Assembly (NCBI GenBank): GCA_964473105.1
Contig: CAYYNQ010000005.1
Coordinates: 1-10,941 of the forward strand
Reading direction: 5' to 3'
Length of the DNA: 10,941 bases
DNA from: CAYYNQ01 sp964473105
Lineage (GTDB): Bacteria; Sumerlaeota; Sumerlaeia; MVZB01
Shown here: piece by piece, positions 7,951 to 10,941 of the stretch
How positions within the stretch are numbered: position 1 is the first letter of the stretch
Layout: the number at the start of each line of letters is the position of its first letter
Position numbers and translations under genes: made by a program
The notes under the pieces: model-generated
What the model was told of the DNA's origin: nothing
Databases searched by the model: none
What the model saw: the letters and a program-made list of their open reading frames with translations, nothing else

Positions 7951-9081
7951 TTATTTCCGGAATTGTCGGAATCCGTCGAGCATTCTGCTCAGCCGCCTAC
8001 GCACGGACCAGCGCCGGAACGGATGCTTCAGTTCCCAATACAGCTCCCTGCGGAACGAACGGAACCACGCTTCATGCCCGTGTATTGACAACATCTCCCC
8101 GAGCATCCCGACGACCTTGTCAACCCTGATCATATCCATATGGTGACCCGCTTTCCCCCTCGACAAAAGCATACGGCGAAAGCCCTGCACAAACTGCATC
8201 ATGAACCATCGGTAATCGAATGACCCCCGGTATTTCTCCATAAGCGCCTGTTCCAGAATTTCGTCCGGCCCGGTTGCGCTTAAACTGCCCAGAGCGTAGA
8301 AAATATGGCCGTCACGAAACTCCGTAAGCTGCTCATCGCCCAGCGGCGCACAAGGCTCGGGATCAACTGCTTCAATCCGTGGATCTGGTTTTGCCGAACG
8401 CTCAAGCAGGCTGCAGGTTTCATTGAACATCAACCCGACCTTACTGCTCAATGCACCTTCATGCTGCCGGTAGCGGGCCACAATCCTGTTGATCGTCCTA
8501 TATTTCATCCTACAGCGGGCGAATCTTGCCCAAAGGTCCCAATCCTCACAAGCGCGCGCGCCCTCAAGGCCCAGACCACCAATCTTACGCACGGAACCAC
8601 CCCTTACCATCGCTACGGCCGGTACCGGGATGGGATTGGACCTCAGGATATCGGGCCAGGCCATCTGATTACCGGGAACTGCCTGAAGCAACGAGGTCGA
8701 GTTGGAGGCATCCACGAACCGAGCTCGGCCGGCCAAGATATCAAGGCCGGGATCATCGCCAAAAATTTTCACCATATGGTCAAACACTCCCGGTTCGATG
8801 ACATCATCCGCATCAAGTTGAACAAGATATTCCCCATTTGCAGCATGCAAACCCGCTTCACGCGCCATTGACAGGCCCTTGTTTTCCTGGTTGATACTGG
8901 TGACCGTAATGGTCGAGTGACATTTTAACTGATCCACGACCTCGCCTGTATGGTCGGTGGACCCATCGTTGACTATGATGATTTCACAGTCGCGGTAGGA
9001 CTGCCCGATTACGGAATCCACTGCCATTTCCAAGTAATGAGCCTGGTTAAAGCATGGAATGATAACGCTGATTCTTGGCAT
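7951..9081 (-). CDS. GT2-family glycosyltransferase
   Basis: Predicted inverting GT-A glycosyltransferase, cytoplasmic or peripheral, adding a sugar to a glycan. With the start at ATG 9081 it begins MPRISVIIPCFNQAHYL, the classical GT2 N-terminus. EIIIVNDGSTDHT (about 33-45), the ENKGLSMAREAGL stretch (about 66-78), YLVQLDADD (about 85-93, DxD metal site) and ACEDWDLWARF (about 177-187, ED catalytic-base motif) complete a full catalytic domain. About 170 further residues follow with no obvious membrane helix and a very basic end (RRRLSRMLDGFRQFRK). A GTG at 9123 would add 14 residues; neither start has a convincing ribosome-binding site, and the family N-terminus favours 9081. It runs convergent to the plus-strand glycan operon, 19 bases from the 5646-7931 gene, and lies 78 bases after the lipoprotein gene. 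The family is secure; the substrate is unknown. Confidence 0.9.
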   Translation of the reverse strand: MPRISVIIPCFNQAHYLEMAVDSVIGQSYRDCEIIIVNDGSTDHTGEVVDQLKCHSTITVTSINQENKGLSMAREAGLHAANGEYLVQLDADDVIEPGVFDHMVKIFGDDPGLDILAGRARFVDASNSTSLLQAVPGNQMAWPDILRSNPIPVPAVAMVRGGSVRKIGGLGLEGARACEDWDLWARFARCRMKYRTINRIVARYRQHEGALSSKVGLMFNETCSLLERSAKPDPRIEAVDPEPCAPLGDEQLTEFRDGHIFYALGSLSATGPDEILEQALMEKYRGSFDYRWFMMQFVQGFRRMLLSRGKAGHHMDMIRVDKVVGMLGEMLSIHGHEAWFRSFRRELYWELKHPFRRWSVRRRLSRMLDGFRQFRK

Positions 9082-9159
9082 GCTGGTGGTTGCCGGACAC
9101 CGATCATCGCCGGTCTTGCCCACAAAGGGTTGGCACCCGCCTCCCGGTCGGGAATTTCC

Positions 9160-9666
9160 TTAAAAGTTCTGCTCCCGGTAAGAGAGTCCATTGCTTTGAA
9201 TAAGTTGAACCTCGCCCTTGTTGATCGGTTTACTGGTAGCTCCAAGCCCCGTGGGATGCCCGAATACCCACTCAAGGGATCCATCAAGATTGAGAAGCTG
9301 AAGTTTGTAAAAGTATTTCCGATCTGGATCGACATTCAAGTCATAGAAGGTATATTTATAGGGAATCGTCGTTGTCCCGGCAGCCTCGACAGGTGTTTCC
9401 CTGTTCAGGCATGTGTAGTCCGCCTCCTTAGCATCCTCAGAATCAGCACGGTGTATGAAATACCCGAAACTTTCATCCTCAGATTCCGTCTGCCAGCGGA
9501 TCCGTACCCTGTAAGCTGTATCATCGAGATCTGAATATTGTTCCAGAGATGTTTCACCTGTGAGGGATGATCCCCGAGTACAGCCCAAAACACTGACACA
9601 GACCGCAATGACCACGGGAACAGAGAGGACCTTCATGATCCTGGTGATTCGTTGATTTGAAAACAT
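9160..9666 (-). CDS. Small lipoprotein with one fibronectin-type-III-like domain
   Basis: A 168-residue predicted lipoprotein. A short basic start (MFSNQRITRIMK) is followed by a hydrophobic stretch and VSVLGC, a lipobox with the lipidated cysteine at residue 29. The mature part is one beta-rich domain, about 48-135: AYRVRIRWQTESEDES, GYFIHRADSEDAKEADY, YKYTFYDLNVDPDRKY and FYKLQLLNLDGS. This is the pattern of FnIII-like repeats found in many secreted bacterial proteins (alternating W-T-SE…GY-I-R…Y-F-D…Y-Y-L-…DG). No catalytic motif is visible, so a binding or anchoring role is likely. AAGGA (minus strand of 9677-9681) lies about 10 bases before the ATG at 9666, supporting this start; ATG 9636 is a weaker alternative that keeps the signal. 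It lies between a C25 peptidase and a glycosyltransferase on the same strand. Confidence 0.8.
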   Translation of the reverse strand: MFSNQRITRIMKVLSVPVVIAVCVSVLGCTRGSSLTGETSLEQYSDLDDTAYRVRIRWQTESEDESFGYFIHRADSEDAKEADYTCLNRETPVEAAGTTTIPYKYTFYDLNVDPDRKYFYKLQLLNLDGSLEWVFGHPTGLGATSKPINKGEVQLIQSNGLSYREQNF

Positions 9667-9690
9667 GTTCGTGAAATCCTTTCCCTTGCG

Positions 9691-9701
9691 ATTATATTAT
9701 A
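9691..9701 (-). promoter_or_regulatory. Possible sigma-70 -10 element(s) upstream of the lipoprotein gene
   Basis: On the minus strand the region before the ATG at 9666 contains two overlapping TATAAT hexamers (9701-9696 and 9696-9691) in a strongly AT-rich stretch that contrasts with the GC-rich surroundings. The start codon is about 25 bases downstream and the AAGGA ribosome site lies between, so a short leader is plausible. A clear -35 box is missing: GAATAA at the expected distance is poor, and TTGAAT lies too close. A promoter here would let the lipoprotein and GT2 gene be transcribed independently of the C25 gene. Confidence 0.4.
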
Positions 9702-9722
9702 TGAAGATTCAATCGGTTTATT

Positions 9723-9747
9723 CCGCCCCGTCTGCATGACGGTGCGG
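9723..9747 (-). other. GC-rich stem-loop after the C25 peptidase gene
   Basis: An inverted repeat lies just past the stop codon of the C25 gene: CCGC-C-CCGTC, loop TGCAT, GACGG-T-GCGG (as read on the plus strand), nine paired bases with one mismatch. It sits between the protease and lipoprotein genes, directly before the AT-rich promoter-like stretch. No T-run follows on either strand, so it is not a classic intrinsic terminator; it may be a transcript 3' end stabiliser or a weak terminator. Confidence 0.35.
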
Positions 9748-9754
9748 GGAGGCG

Positions 9755-10941
9755 TCAGTTCGTGGCTGAAGTCACCCCACCGGGCGCAGTCGTAACTTTC
9801 ATATCCTTTTCGGTCACATCCAATTCCTCCTCTTCCGGAACGATCTCGAACCGTTTGCCGACATAAATCCCCGGGTCTCCAATCAGCGCGATGCCATACC
9901 CAACCTCACGCTGGTGCTTGGGCATCTCGTTCTTCGCATTGTTAAAGGCGTCACCCAATCGTTCGGCTCCGTTCAGGGCCATCTCATTGATGATGTTCTG
10001 TGCAATCCTGTTGGGCGGCGACGTATGTGTCTTCCCAACATGAGCAATACAGGCAATGCCCCCTTTGAGGCGTGATTCCACGAAATAAACCCCGATCCCG
10101 GCGCCGGTCGGGTTATGACGCTTGTCATAACTATAGCCGATCGGGTTGTCAAAAATGGCAGAAAAACAAGTGGCTGCAAAAATGATCGGGTAGCGACCTT
10201 CGTTCGAAAGCCGCTCGATCTGCCGACAGGTTAAAACATCGGTCTGGTCCATAGCTCTGGTCTCGTGCCCGGTCTTCCAGATGCCCCAGGAACCATGTCC
10301 AACAAAAAAAACCACATCACAACCCTGATTGATTGTATCGATGACCTCATTCTGGATGTCCGCACCGTTGACATCATCTTCGGCCAGCACGAGATGCTTT
10401 TCAACGCCCTTTAACCCCTCGTTTTCAGCGAACCTTTCCGCAGCGCGGTGGAAACCATGCGCCGCAATCACCAATGCACTGGGGTCTTTCAAGATTCCGG
10501 AAGCATCGTCTTCATACTTAAGCACCTTCTCGACATAAGATTCAACCGAATCGACAATGGTCGACGGCAACCGCCCGATTGAAATCTCATACTTGGCATC
10601 AGGCTCATCCACTTCCTTGTCCGCGCCCTTTTTTTTCTCGTTCTTTTCGCTGGGCTGGTATACGAAAAAATGATCTGCAGACAACAGCGGGGCATACTCG
10701 GGCAGGAATCCGACTGAACTCGTATGCATCGTCGGAACGAAATTGTTCGGATGAGGCGTCGCCTCCCGGTAGTCGTAGGTCGCCCCCCCGACCAGGAACC
10801 CATAACGCAGCCTCTGACTATCACTGGATTGATCCTTGAACTCACTGATCATGTCCTGAATGGCAAAGGGCGACATGACACCATCACTGTAATGGTCATA
10901 AACATCCTCGACATCAACAAGCAGGGTCGAAAGGCCCTGTC
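9755..10941 (-). CDS. Gingipain-type C25 cysteine peptidase domain protein (5' partial)
   Basis: A predicted secreted or surface cysteine peptidase of the gingipain family (C25). The frame stays open from the ATG at 10876 to the right edge, and the extra codons read STLLVDVEDVYDHYSDG, the conserved C25 strand before SPFAIQDMISEF, so the true start is off-window. Numbered from ATG 10876: RYGFLVGGATYDY (about 24-36), the family motif ISIGRLPSTIVDSVESYVEK (about 98-117), VVFFVGHGSWG with candidate catalytic His 194, IIFAATCFSAIFDNP with candidate nucleophile Cys 237, and ALIGDPGIYV (about 330-339), the usual C25 end motif. A charged Lys/Glu-rich stretch (about 77-95) looks like an inserted loop. 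The protein ends about 34 residues after the end motif in an acidic tail, with no recognisable type IX secretion C-terminal domain. The family is secure; target and secretion route are unknown. Confidence 0.88.
   Translation of the reverse strand, partial: QGLSTLLVDVEDVYDHYSDGVMSPFAIQDMISEFKDQSSDSQRLRYGFLVGGATYDYREATPHPNNFVPTMHTSSVGFLPEYAPLLSADHFFVYQPSEKNEKKKGADKEVDEPDAKYEISIGRLPSTIVDSVESYVEKVLKYEDDASGILKDPSALVIAAHGFHRAAERFAENEGLKGVEKHLVLAEDDVNGADIQNEVIDTINQGCDVVFFVGHGSWGIWKTGHETRAMDQTDVLTCRQIERLSNEGRYPIIFAATCFSAIFDNPIGYSYDKRHNPTGAGIGVYFVESRLKGGIACIAHVGKTHTSPPNRIAQNIINEMALNGAERLGDAFNNAKNEMPKHQREVGYGIALIGDPGIYVGKRFEIVPEEEELDVTEKDMKVTTAPGGVTSATN

Noticed and set aside
7955..7971. TTCCG…CGGAA hairpin near the convergent gene ends as a terminator
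   Set aside because: Only 5 base pairs, within the GT2 coding end, and no T-run on either strand.
8305..8871. 188-codon plus-strand open frame
   Set aside because: It lies fully antisense to the GT2 gene, whose motifs are clear; its translation shows no recognisable domain.
8950..9534. 194-codon plus-strand open frame
   Set aside because: Antisense shadow spanning parts of the GT2 and lipoprotein genes, both better supported by motifs and signal peptide.
10629..10636. Run of eight T in the C25 gene as a possible frameshift site
   Set aside because: It encodes the Lys-rich loop in a frame that continues cleanly on both sides; no sign of frame disruption.

Overview
The window holds two convergent gene blocks that meet near position 7940. 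It is best read as part of a bacterial cell-surface polysaccharide or protein-glycosylation locus next to a predicted surface/secreted protease module. The organism looks like a Gram-negative bacterium of moderate GC: there is a lipobox-type lipoprotein, a gingipain-family (C25) peptidase and polyprenyl-phosphate glycosyl transfer genes. No rRNA, tRNA or other taxon-diagnostic gene is present, so I do not assign a phylum. No insertion sequence, CRISPR array or integrase was seen.

Plus strand, 1-7931: six tightly packed genes, mostly with overlapping ends, consistent with one operon. In order: a class I SAM methyltransferase with a helical/coiled-coil N-terminal part (its start lies off the left edge); a GT-B-fold transferase of the capsule/CDP-glycerol-transferase type; a GT4-like glycosyltransferase; a GtrB/DPM1-like membrane-anchored GT2, expected to load a sugar onto polyprenyl phosphate; a second SAM methyltransferase whose frame is broken in the middle; and a large multi-spanning GT-C-like membrane protein with a long extracytoplasmic C-terminal region. 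The GtrB-like and GT-C-like proteins make a natural pair: one makes the lipid-linked sugar, the other uses it on the outer face of the membrane. The other enzymes would build or methylate a glycan in the cytoplasm.

Minus strand, 10941-7951: a C25 peptidase (start lies off the right edge), a small lipoprotein with one fibronectin-type-III-like domain, and a GT2 glycosyltransferase. A likely promoter sits directly before the lipoprotein, and a GC-rich stem-loop lies between it and the protease gene.

The clearest oddity is the methyltransferase at 4861-5649. Both halves are well conserved and in the same frame, but two stop codons lie between them. The missing sequence is readable in another frame for about seven codons, which points to two compensating indels (recent decay, or a sequence error). 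The most speculative item is whether the protease, lipoprotein and glycosyltransferases form one surface-modification module.
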